Assembly (NCBI GenBank): GCA_002682825.1 | Contig: NOKP01000037.1 | Span: 279,635 to 343,634, forward strand | Source: Neonectria sp. B-13 | Taxonomy: Eukaryota > Ascomycota > Sordariomycetes > Hypocreales > Nectriaceae | Direction: 5' to 3' | DNA length: 64,000 nucleotides | Shown here: positions 55,027 to 64,000 of the stretch, in pieces | Position numbering within the stretch: position 1 is the stretch's first letter | Layout: every line of letters begins with the position of its first letter | Notes under the pieces: model-generated | What the model saw: the letters and a program-made list of their open reading frames with translations, nothing else | What the model was told of the DNA's origin: nothing | Databases searched by the model: none | Program-made: the position numbers and the translations under genes

Positions 55027-56868
55027 TTACAAGGACTCTAGATTCCTAATTTCTAGATCATCTGCTAGGAGCCAGCTGGAATCATCTGTAATCTCCTCAA
55101 CCAACCGTGAGGGGCCATCTTCCACAACTTGTTGTTCTAGCTCTTTCGGGTCATTCCAGAGTGGCCAATGGAAATCCACATGTGCGGCTGGATCATCGTA
55201 CCCTAGGACATACTCGGAATGATTCAGTAGTTTTGAGAGCAGGTGGGACTGGCCTCCGCGTGCGTTGGATAAAGATTTCACAACAACACTGAGCAGATCT
55301 CGAGGGCCTATCTCAAACGAAGAGAAGCCACAGTTGGGCGCCAGAGCGCTATCTGCCAGACTAATTCCAATATCGCAGAGCTTTTGTTCCTGCTGGTATT
55401 TAGAACATGAACCGCGAGGACCGAATGTAATATGGGTATTGGTTGCTTACTATCGCAATCCCGTGACAGTCCATGGAACTTTGGTTAACCGAATATAGAG
55501 TCTCCATAATAGCTCTGCCCACGTCGATGGGTGTTGAAAACGGTAGCAACGTCCCAGTGCTATGCAAAACCGAAGGCTTCTCGCCGAAAACCAACCGCCA
55601 TAACGCCACGCGGAGCCACTGCTGTGTAACAAGAGTGTCGAGGCGCTGGCTTTCTATCATCGAGTGGTTCGCTTGGACCACGCAGAGCTTCGCATTGATT
55701 TGATGCGCCAAGGCAACGCCGCGAGGTTGCTGTACTTCGCTCTGGGGGTGCCATTCGTAGAGCGCTGGAGGCAGGACCTCGAATATGCTAATGTGGTTTA
55801 AAAGGTCGTTCATGACTATTGGGCAGTCGGAGTTGACGACCTCGGGCTTCGCAATGCAGTTGCGCAGTCTAACTGGCCGCCGATGCTGGAGGGCAAAGGT
55901 TCTAGATGATATATTGTTAAGGCAAGATGGACAAAAGACGTATTGGAAACTTACCTCTCCGTTACAAACAGGATCCAAAAGACACGTCGTCCTCTTTCGC
56001 GTTCGCGTTCGGGGAGGTTGGCATAGCTGGAATCATAATCCAGGCCCAGCATCAAGGCAAGAGTTATGCTCTGGTTTAGATGCAACCACGCGTGCTGAAT
56101 CTTCTCCATGCTTGCGTACGTCGAGAATAAAAAGTACGAGACTACTACCGAGTCCACGCCAAGATCCTCAACAAGGTGGAACTCGCGGCATGCGTCCTCT
56201 GCAGAACGGAGTAGCATCTCAGTGGTCAGTCTTGGATCCTGTGGGATTTCGACTCCTGGCCTGAAGATGTGGTTTTCCACGTTGTCTAGGTTTAGCTGCA
56301 GCCGTGTTGTTGCACACACCAACATGATGAGAGCGTATCGTGACGGTAGGAGATGATCCAATCGAAATACATCAGCCAGGAGTTCGTCTGTGTCAACGAC
56401 AGGCATTAACGGGAACAAGTATTTGGCAAACGCGTGAATATGAGCGGATAGCACCGAATATAGCTTCTGGGCAATCTCTACTGTATTCACCGTATTTTCG
56501 TTGGAAAGGCCAGGCATTCCCGTCCACAATGGGTATGACATCGAATGCCCAGTGAGTGATGGCTGTGATGCGTCACTCCTACCGCTGTCGTGTCCATTTG
56601 TATTCTCCTTGGGCGAATTGTTATCAGGGAGTGGCGAGAACGTAGTCGGCGTGAAAACTTCAAAGGCATCCTTGTCCAGGTCAGAGTTGGCAGATTTGAG
56701 CTGCGCCAACCGGCGGCCTTTGCCTCGCCTGGGTCCCTTGCGACGAAGAGTGTGGGCGTATCGACAACGTATAGACGCTTTAGTGCAATTGTCACATGGT
56801 ACGCCACGGTCGCATTTTGTCTTGCGGAAACGACAGCTGTCGCACGCTTGCTGAGGCGCACTCTCCAT
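55027..56868 (-). CDS. Zn2Cys6 transcription factor, likely sugar-utilisation regulator
   Basis: Exons 56868-55955, 55901-55451 and 55389-55027 give 575 aa. The ATG at 56868 sits just before the zinc cluster (MESAPQQACDSC); 97 upstream in-frame codons are Pro/Ser/Arg-rich and look like leader. The cluster is complete: Cys9, 12, 19, 25, 28 and 35 with C-x2-C-x6-C-x5-C-x2-C-x6-C. A basic linker (RRKGPRRGKGRR) follows. The fungal regulatory domain shows DYDSSYANLPERERERGRRVFWILFVTER, split by an intron, then FALQHRRPVRL, a pattern that I associate with activators of maltose/alpha-glucoside genes. It lies 422 bp downstream of the GH36 gene on the same strand, so it is a good candidate activator of that gene and the transporter. 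Confidence 0.87.
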
Positions 56869-57290
56869 GGTGTCTTTGAGTGAGTCAGGAGCCTGACAGG
56901 CGGAGTTGATACGCCACTTTCTCCGTCGAGGTGTCGATGGACAGCGTCGAGGTATCGATAAACAGCATCGAGATAGACTTCTCGGAGCTGCGGATAACGG
57001 ATAAGCTGTCAAACTGGCTTGGCCAGTGATTCTCGTCGGACGTGGGAGACTCTCGTTGAGATAATCTGACGAGGTTCCGGAATCGACCCGTGGACCGGGT
57101 GAATGACGACCGCCGTCTAACGGGGCACTTGGGCTTAGCGTACTAGCAGAAGCGTGCACGTGCAGTTGCCGTGAATATTCGCGTAACGAATTATCATATC
57201 ACAGCATGGTTTGGGAATATTACAAATTCGAAAGAACCGTCGTTGAAGCCACAATCTAGTCTAATAGTCTATGTTTTTGAAAGCAGCCGT
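56869..57290. promoter_or_regulatory. promoter of the Zn2Cys6 gene
   Basis: Between the GH36 stop codon and the regulator's start. It carries a run of imperfect CATCGAGGT-type words (56930-56990), some in the leader. If an upstream ATG at 57159 is used instead, this stretch is coding; I consider that less likely. Confidence 0.5.
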
Positions 57291-59960
57291 TTATGACCCG
57301 ATAATCAACTCTAAAGAGACTTCTTGGCGAGCGGTGACGCGCTGCTTTAAACTCCACTCCTGCATCAGATCTATCGTCAGAAGCTGAGCCTTGGAACCCC
57401 CGTATGAACTCTCTGCGATAGCGATGGACTCCTGCTCAACGTCCCGCCCCTCGAGCTTAGCGCGGATGTTTTGCTTTTGAATAACTTGGCCGTGTATCCA
57501 AAGCCCCAGCTGACCCAGTGCCTTTACTGAAGCGGTGATTTTGATTTCGCCGCCAGTCGAGGAAACATCTGAGGAATAAACTGCAGCCGCTCCTGTCATC
57601 TTCCCAAGCAGGCCAAGTACCGCTACCAAACACTCTTCACCGTGGTAGGAAACCCGCTGTGGCACGTATCCAGATAGTATTTCGAAGCCTTTGACGTCCA
57701 TGTCTACCTCCACCAAGGCAGTTGCATCTGTATGGACTGTCGGCGTGGTCCCTAGCTTGAACGGGCCACGCACAGTCTGAGACCGATGGGAAAAGAAGAT
57801 TACTTCAGCGCCTGACTCCCACTGTGAGCTCCCTATGGCCGAGAACTCGGACGCTGATATCAGTGCAGTGACACTTGTGAGACGCGTGTTGAATACACCC
57901 ATCAACTTGACACCGGTTGTTGTGTCGGTAACGATCTTGAGCACCCCGGATTCTTGGTATCGGTCAAAAGCACGGGGGGTCTTGGTACCTGTGCAAGGCC
58001 GAAGAACCAAGCTTCGCCCACCGTCTGGACTAGGAGCCACCATCTGGTCAATCAGCTTCAGGTCGTGCTCCCCGGGAACATCCGTGATGAAGATTGGCCC
58101 GCCAGACAGGCAGCGCGACGCAGCGTGGGCCGGCCCGTAGTCCATGGAAGTCTGGAACATGTCCCAATCAAGCACCGCGTTCAGATGCTGCGTGAACAGC
58201 GTGTTGTGCGCGTTGGTCCAGATGTGCCACGGGTGGCTGCTCGGGATTTCAGGGAAGAAGTCGTCGCTGTTGCGGAATATCACCGGCGCTGTCTTGTTCT
58301 GGAGGAGACTCTGCCACATCAGCTCCGGAATCTGCGACATGCAGCTGATGGCCTTTCCCCCGAACCGGCGCTGGTATGCCATGGTCCAGGCAGCTTGGTA
58401 TGCGGGAATGAGCGTGGCGCGGTCGGGACTGTTGACGATGCCGCTGAGGAGGACCTGGACGTCGGTCTTGACGAAGGTGATTCCAGACGACGCCAGGTAG
58501 GCGTAAAAGTCGTCATAGAATCGATTCAAGTCCGAGGCCGAGATGGACTTGAGCTTGGCGGGAACTGCGTAGTACATCTTGCCATCGACATCTACCGTCT
58601 CGTAGTTGTCAACAATCCAACCTTGTTTTGCAAAGGCACCCCAATAGCCCAAGAGCCCGTGCCAAACCCCGATTTCTGTGATGAAGGGATTCTCGGCCTT
58701 GACGCGGGTAGTCAAGCCAGTGAGGCCGTTGGGGAACCCCTCGTTGGCTTTGAAGTCTGCGAATCCTCGATAGTCGTGGTGGCTGTCGCCTAGTTCCGTG
58801 CTGCCGAGCGTCTGCCAATTGTCGTCAATCAATAGCGTCGAGATTTTTACGCCGTGCTCTTTTAGAAGCCGGAGAGCATTTAAAATCTTTTCTTGAGTGA
58901 GGTCTGGTCCGAGTGCGTTCCAGGTACAGAATCCCAGGTAATCCAGCAGAGGTGCAAGGTGCAAGGAGGAGGTGCCAGATAACTTGAACTCGTCGTCAAT
59001 CATGTCTCGGACCAACAACGACTCATTCGATTCGGCTTGGAGGTTGTCCATTATTGCGCTGATAGATGTCTCGATGTCCAGGGCGATGGAGACCATGAGT
59101 CGGCATGGCTTCCCAGACTGGCTGTCATCTCGAGCGTGGACAGTGATTTCGCCTTTCTCATTAGACATGAGGAAGGTATAAACATCGCTAATGCTAGGAG
59201 CAGCCACAGTCATGGTATTGCCGTCTTCCCTCAGGAAAGAACAAAGAATTGTGCGTTCGGAGAGGTAGAGAAAGTCGTCGCCGTGGCGCGGGGCAATCCA
59301 GGGCGGCTCGATTAGGGAAATAGCACAGTATCTGGCTTGTTGGTGAACTAGGCCCAGAACCATAGGCTCAGTACCGCTGATAGGATCTGATAGAATAGAA
59401 AACAGCGACGCTGCTTTGTGTGTCGTTTCAACCCTCGTTACATGCCAGCCTGGTGCAAGTGCAATGAGTGGTCCGACATCATGATGCGCTGACAAAGGGC
59501 TCTGAAACATAATTTCACCCTTTGTAAAGCCGCTAGGGCAGGTGATCCACTGCCATGCCGTTTCGTCGTAAATGTGATACTTGATGGTGAAGATCTGATG
59601 CAACGGCATGCGCTCAGTCAGGGCTTTCCGAGACAAGGTCGCCTGAAAGGTTTCCGAATACCACTCTTTGTCTTCTTGAAATGGTATTGTTGGTAGAGTT
59701 GACTTGGTCAGCGGGAATGACTGCCAGGTGCTTGGATGCTGCGGTGACCTGATCCCAGCGGTGCATACACGCACTTGAAAGGGATACCGCTCACGACAAA
59801 CACTCCATTTGATGTTCACGGTGAACGAGATCTGCTCATGATGTTATTAGCGACGCGCTCATTTGTGACGTCTATCACTTACTTCATCTTGGTCAACCGA
59901 GATGACGGACAGTTGGTCCAGGGGAGGGTAACAGGTTATTGTCGGATAAGCTCCCGCCAT
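57291..59960 (-). CDS. GH36 alpha-galactosidase / raffinose-synthase-like enzyme, intracellular
   Basis: Exons 59960-59883 and 59831-57291 (phase-0 intron of 51 nt) give 872 aa. The first exon supplies 26 codons (MAGAYPTITCYPPLDQLS) and the true ATG. The family signatures of the raffinose synthase/seed imbibition branch of GH36 are present: LGFCTWNALGPDLT, LLIDDNWQTLG, FVKTDVQ with the nucleophile Asp483, and FRNSDDF with the acid/base Asp550 region (Asp549/550). DWDMFQTS and SGGPIFITDVPGEHD follow, then a C-terminal beta-sandwich. No signal peptide. The enzyme should cleave or transfer alpha-1,6-galactosyl units of galacto-oligosaccharides taken up into the cell. It is divergent from the sugar transporter gene, with 787 bp between starts. 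Confidence 0.92.
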
Positions 59961-60747
59961 TGTGCTGTGGTTTTGCGTTAGATGACGTGGACTGACTCGT
60001 CGAAATGAACCGAACTGTTAAGTGATGGTGCTGGGGGCACTGGGCAGTCCTTTAATAGCCAACGACAACAACATATTGTGGATACAGATTGCTGCGACGC
60101 AGCGAGGTTATCCAACTGCAGGATTTTGGCATGAGGCTTGTCAGCTATTTGATGTCATGCCGAACCTCGGAGGGTGTTCTTTGGTTCAACTGGCTTGGCT
60201 GGATCACAAGATTCCGTCCTTTTCCTGGGAGCCCCACAAGTGAGATCGCGCGACTATTGAGAGACCTGCCCACCAAGCTATCAATGATACCATGGAGAGA
60301 CTAGCTGGAGGGGACACGACAGCATGTGGAGCTAATCTCATGACTTTACTGGCCATGTAACCTTGGCAGCGTTGACCATGTGAGCTTGGCTCCAGAGCGC
60401 AAGCGGGGTCTGGCTCAAATCCGAGAGATACCCCAAACAGCCTAGCTTGAGGGGACTTGATAGTCCAATAGAACTCGCTGAAACCTGGTACTGGGTTGGA
60501 CAGAGAAAGTCGGTATTCCTTAGCGTGTCAGTCCCCATGGGGAGCCTTCCCCACGGGGTCGAATTCACGGCAAGCACGCCGATTACCAGGAAGTGGTGTT
60601 GCTCCAATGGCACCACCGGATGTTCTCAGCCAACTGGACCGGTTGAAATCTTCATATAAGTGGCTTCAAGGCCCGTTCAGTTTGTTCAATCCCAAGTGCG
60701 CCCTATCACCTTCTCTACTCCTTAACCACTACATCCTCATCTTCATC
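59961..60747. promoter_or_regulatory. divergent promoter of GH36 and transporter genes with CreA-type and CGG-N8-CCG sites
   Basis: The shared upstream region. CreA-type SYGGRG boxes: CTGGGG at 60031-60036 (plus), and GTGGGG on the minus strand at 60232-60237 and 60549-60554. A CGG-N8-CCG inverted half-site pair lies at 60568-60581, a spacing plausible for a Zn2Cys6 dimer. These are short motifs and some may occur by chance. No coding sequence was recognised. Confidence 0.5.
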
Positions 60748-62509
60748 ATGGAAACAGAACCAAAAGACATCAAGATAGACTCGGCCCAGCATGTCGAGGG
60801 CAAGGTCGAACCCCCGTCAGACCCCAACCTGACGTCGAAATCTCTCTCCTACAACGCCGAGGAGAGTCTGATTGTCGAACACAACCTCACCGTGTGGGAG
60901 GCCATGAAAGCGTACCCCATGGCCATTTTCTGGTGCCTCGTCATCTCGGCTTGTGTCATCATGGAAGGCTACGACCAGATCCTCATTTCTAGTTTCTACG
61001 CATATCCCCAGTTTCAGCTGAAATACGGTGAATATGTTGGCGTTGGCAGCACCGGCTATCAGATCAATGCCCCTTGGCAAGCTGGACTCAGCAATGCGTC
61101 CGGCGTAGGGGCTTTCTTTGGTACTCTCCTCAATGGGTTCGTGCTTCAACCTGATGAGAGTTCCCATGACTGACCGCTACAGATACCTGGTCCACAAGTT
61201 CGGCCACAAGCGGGTGCTCCTCGGAGCGTTGGTCTTGCTATCCGCATTCATCTTCGTCACCTTCTTCGCACCGAACCTCCCAGTCCTATGCGTGGGACAG
61301 GTGCTTTCCGGTCTCCCATGGGGCATCTTCGCCACTGCAGCACCAGCCTATGCCTCGGAATGCCTGCCCATGGTCCTCCGCGTTTACTTCACCAGTTTCA
61401 CCAACATGTGCTTCATCATCGGACAATTGATATCGGCTGGTGTCCTACGCGGCCTTCAAGGTCGGCCAGACCAGTGGGCGTTCAAAATCCCCTTTGCTGT
61501 GCAATGGGTTTGGCCGGTTTTCCTCATCCCCCTTGTGGCAATGGCTCCCCCGAGCCCGTGGCATGAGGTTCGGCAGGGTCGGCTTGAGTCTGCCGAGATG
61601 GCGCTTCGGCGACTGCAGCGGCGCTCTGCCGACATTGATCCTAAAAAGACACTGGCCATGATTGTTTACACGAACAACCTGGAGGAGCAGCTTCAAGTCG
61701 GCACGTCGTACTGGGACTGCTTCAAGAGCTTTGAACTCCGACGTACCGAAATTGCCTGCATGTGCTTCATCGGGCAGCCGCTCTCTGGTGCTAACTTTGC
61801 GTGTAAGTCGCTCTAAGGCATAAAAGAATAAAACTGACCTTTACAGACAACTCTTCGTACTTCTTCGAACAGGTTGGACTAGACACCGTAACCACCTACT
61901 CGCTCAACCTCGGCGGTACAGGGCTAGCACTCGCCGCAACCCTCATCAACTGGTTTTTCATCATGCCGCGATTCGGTCGCCGGCCAACTTACTTGATCGG
62001 AATGGCCGCCATGGTCATGATTCTAATGACCATTGGGATTCTCAACGTGTGGGGTGATAAATCCTCAATTGGATACGCCCAGTCTGCGCTTTGCTTGCTC
62101 TGGACCTTTGTCTTCCAGCTTTCAGTCGGCCAGCTGGGATGGGCTCTCCCCGCAGAAATGGGCTCGACTCGACTCCGTCAGAAGACGATTTGTCTGGCCC
62201 GGAATGCGTACTACCTAGTCAACGTTGTTTCCGGGGTTCTTCAGTCGTATTTCATGAACCCCACAGCGTGGAACTTGTCCGGCTATACAGGTACGTTTTT
62301 GTTTCTCTTATGGTGAGCAGACACTTACGATTTTAGGTTTCTTCTGGGGCGGTACGTCTCTCGTTGTGTTTATCTGGGCATTCTTTCGGCTGCCGGAGAC
62401 AAAGGACCGTTCGTTCGAGCAGCTTGATGTGCTGTTTGCCAACAGAGTGCCAGCGCGACATTTCAAGAAGACGGACCCTGATGTCTTCAATCGATATGAT
62501 GTGAACTGA
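60748..62509 (+). CDS. MFS sugar transporter, alpha-glucoside/oligosaccharide type
   Basis: Exons 60748-61136, 61183-61802, 61847-62290 and 62337-62509 give 541 aa. The three introns of 44-46 nt are among the shortest here, all with GT-AG ends and kept frame. Twelve transmembrane segments are expected; the visible ones include MAIFWCLVISACVIMEGYDQ (first, with the charged GYD), RVLLGALVLLSAFIFV and MAAMVMILMTIGILNVWG. Sugar-porter landmarks are GHKRVLL, FATAAPAYASECLP, PSPWHEVRQGR, FGRRPTYLIG, and the C-terminal PETKDRSFEQLD. It resembles the MAL-type alpha-glucoside:H+ symporters that carry di- and trisaccharides. Its gene is divergent from the cytosolic GH36 enzyme, which fits import of raffinose, melibiose or a related sugar followed by hydrolysis inside. 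Confidence 0.92.
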
Positions 62510-64000
62510 TGGGTGGAGCAAGCAAAACAGGCGCTTTATCGTTGTTTCACATACACTTCTGTAACTGGCTTCTAGTAATTGGCAGCTGTGGTGAAACGAG
62601 ACTGCACATTGTTCTATATATCAAGTTCAGTTTACGGCTCAACGCGTAAATATTTGTCAATCCTACCTCGACATGCCCTTTCAATAGTACTGAACAGTGT
62701 TCGGAAGTGATTACATCCTATGTTGACCCTTTGATCTTGCGCACTACTTTCTTCGCACTGGCGGATAGGTATGAGGAAGTGGCTAGCTACTGCTTAATGC
62801 AAATGAGGCTTCTATAATGAAAGACATTGATGCGGGCTATTCAAGAGCGGTATGTTGGAGATTGGAAGGTACTTCTGATATGTTACAACTGTTGAACTAG
62901 CTCTCGCAAGTGAGCGTTATAAATCTCTGCCGTGGCAACTGGCAATTTCTAGGTTCCGGGCGATGGTAAAGTTATGGGTATTTAGCACTGGCGCTGAGAA
63001 CGGAATCGGTCACCTAATTGACTTGTCTTACTGGCGATTTCTCATCTCTGCAAAATTATGTACTGATGGCAGTATCGCAGGCACTTTAATTATGCAAAAG
63101 TTATGAGCTAGGGGTTTGACTCTGCTCTATCTGTCCATGCTTCATCTGTCCATACTGTTGAGTCATGTGTTGATATTTGCAGTGTGATTCAAAACTACGG
63201 TTAGATTTTAGGCCGGTGCTGTTTGTTTTGCTCCGACATTTTCAACCCCTCACGTTATTCACGTCAACTCTAAAACATAAAAGTTGGGAACACACAACGT
63301 TGAAGCCCGTTGATCATTCATTCCAAGTTCAACTCAATCTATTCAATGCCTCGTGAAGGATTTATATTATTCAGTTTAGTTGATGATTTATTTACTATAC
63401 CTTTGAATGCTGCAGCGATGAGCTTTCATCCCCACTTGCTGACTGAATCCGCGGCTCCAGGGTAGCCAGCTCGAAATCGGGAAGCGGGAGAATGGCTAGC
63501 CGAAGTCAACCTCTGTCAATACGAAAATCAGCAGAGAATCGAACAGTGCATTTTCAGGGACAGACTACCCCGCATTCATCCTGACATCATGTCCAAGAAA
63601 CCTCCGCGTGATGCCTTGTTTTGCGGGGGTAAGGTTGGACGGTCTGGGGAAGCCCGGAGCCGGTATCCCCGAATGAAACATAGCTTGCTGAACAGGGATA
63701 CAACTGGGAATGATTGGTGCGGTTGTTGTTATCGACCCATATTCCCAACCTCGCAGGTGCGGTTCGGCTCAATGTTGGTGTGTTCATGTAGACTGCTGGA
63801 CTACTGTGGGGGTCTCAAAAGCGACTGCCCCCTGACCTTCGTACCTCAGGTAGGGGGGTGGTTTGACTAGCAAAAGTGGTTTGATTCGCAAAAAATAAGG
63901 TACATCCATATGCACCTACTTTCCTAGCAACTAGAAGTCACACCATTTCAAGCATATCACTTCTTATTGACAAGCCCACTTTCAGCTACCGCATTTATGA
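62510..64000. other. gene-free stretch to the end of the window
   Basis: About 1.5 kb downstream of the transporter with no supported gene. An imperfect inverted repeat lies near 63825-63856 (CCCCCTGACCT and AGGTAGGGGG). Open frames at 63587-63870 on both strands are short and have no family. Confidence 0.4.

Noticed and set aside
57954..58793. 279-codon plus-strand frame inside the GH36 gene
   Set aside because: Antisense shadow of a GC-rich coding region; no family resemblance.
63825..63856. Inverted repeat as the end of a transposon
   Set aside because: Only about 10 bp per arm with a mismatch, and no partner end or coding region is seen in the window.
1..64000. CRISPR arrays, bacterial operons, phage genes or ribosomal RNA
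   Set aside because: None seen; gene structure and tRNA are eukaryotic throughout.

Overview
The window is nuclear DNA of a filamentous ascomycete (Pezizomycotina, probably a Sordariomycete). The reasons are genes broken by short (46-110 nt) GT-AG introns, Kex2-processed secreted enzymes, Zn2Cys6 and bZIP-DUF3425 regulators, F-box, 2EXR and STAND (NLR-like) proteins, a polymerase III tRNA-Val gene, and an RNase closest to RNase F1 of Fusarium as I remember it. Genes alternate strand freely and there are no operons. The layout is accessory in character: intact carbohydrate-active enzyme genes are mixed with decayed gene relics, some of whose stop codons (TGG to TAG/TGA, CAR to TAR) are what repeat-induced point mutation (RIP) would give.

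Layout. 1-10 kb: a 5'-truncated parallel beta-helix gene, a secreted epoxide-hydrolase-like alpha/beta hydrolase, a secreted guanyl RNase, a DUF3632 protein, and a dipeptidyl-peptidase III pseudogene with an internal deletion. 10.7-16.3 kb: an intact nine-exon NB-ARC/TPR STAND protein followed by a bZIP-DUF3425 factor. 17-21 kb: an AT-rich block, a pectinesterase, and an exopolygalacturonase relic. 21-31 kb: an F-box-like protein, tRNA-Val(AAC), an intracellular GH35-like enzyme, a secreted GH93 exo-arabinanase, a Zn2Cys6 factor and an F-box protein. 31-39 kb: a small protein made of three repeated cysteine knuckles, an ankyrin-like relic, a DUF7053 protein, a NACHT STAND relic and a secreted clan GH-A glycosidase. 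39-54 kb: a fragment-like gene, an F-box protein, a 2EXR protein, a disordered protein, a SnoaL-like protein next to a MITE-like inverted repeat, an amino acid/choline permease, an SRPK-like kinase, another relic and an MDR oxidoreductase.

55-62.5 kb holds the clearest functional unit: a Zn2Cys6 activator, a cytosolic GH36 alpha-galactosidase/raffinose-synthase-like enzyme and a divergently transcribed alpha-glucoside-type MFS sugar transporter. The GH36-transporter promoter holds several CreA-type GC boxes and one CGG-N8-CCG half-site pair. I infer an alpha-galactoside (raffinose/melibiose type) uptake and utilisation cluster.

All splice sites were placed by reading frame and homology by eye. 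No database search was possible.
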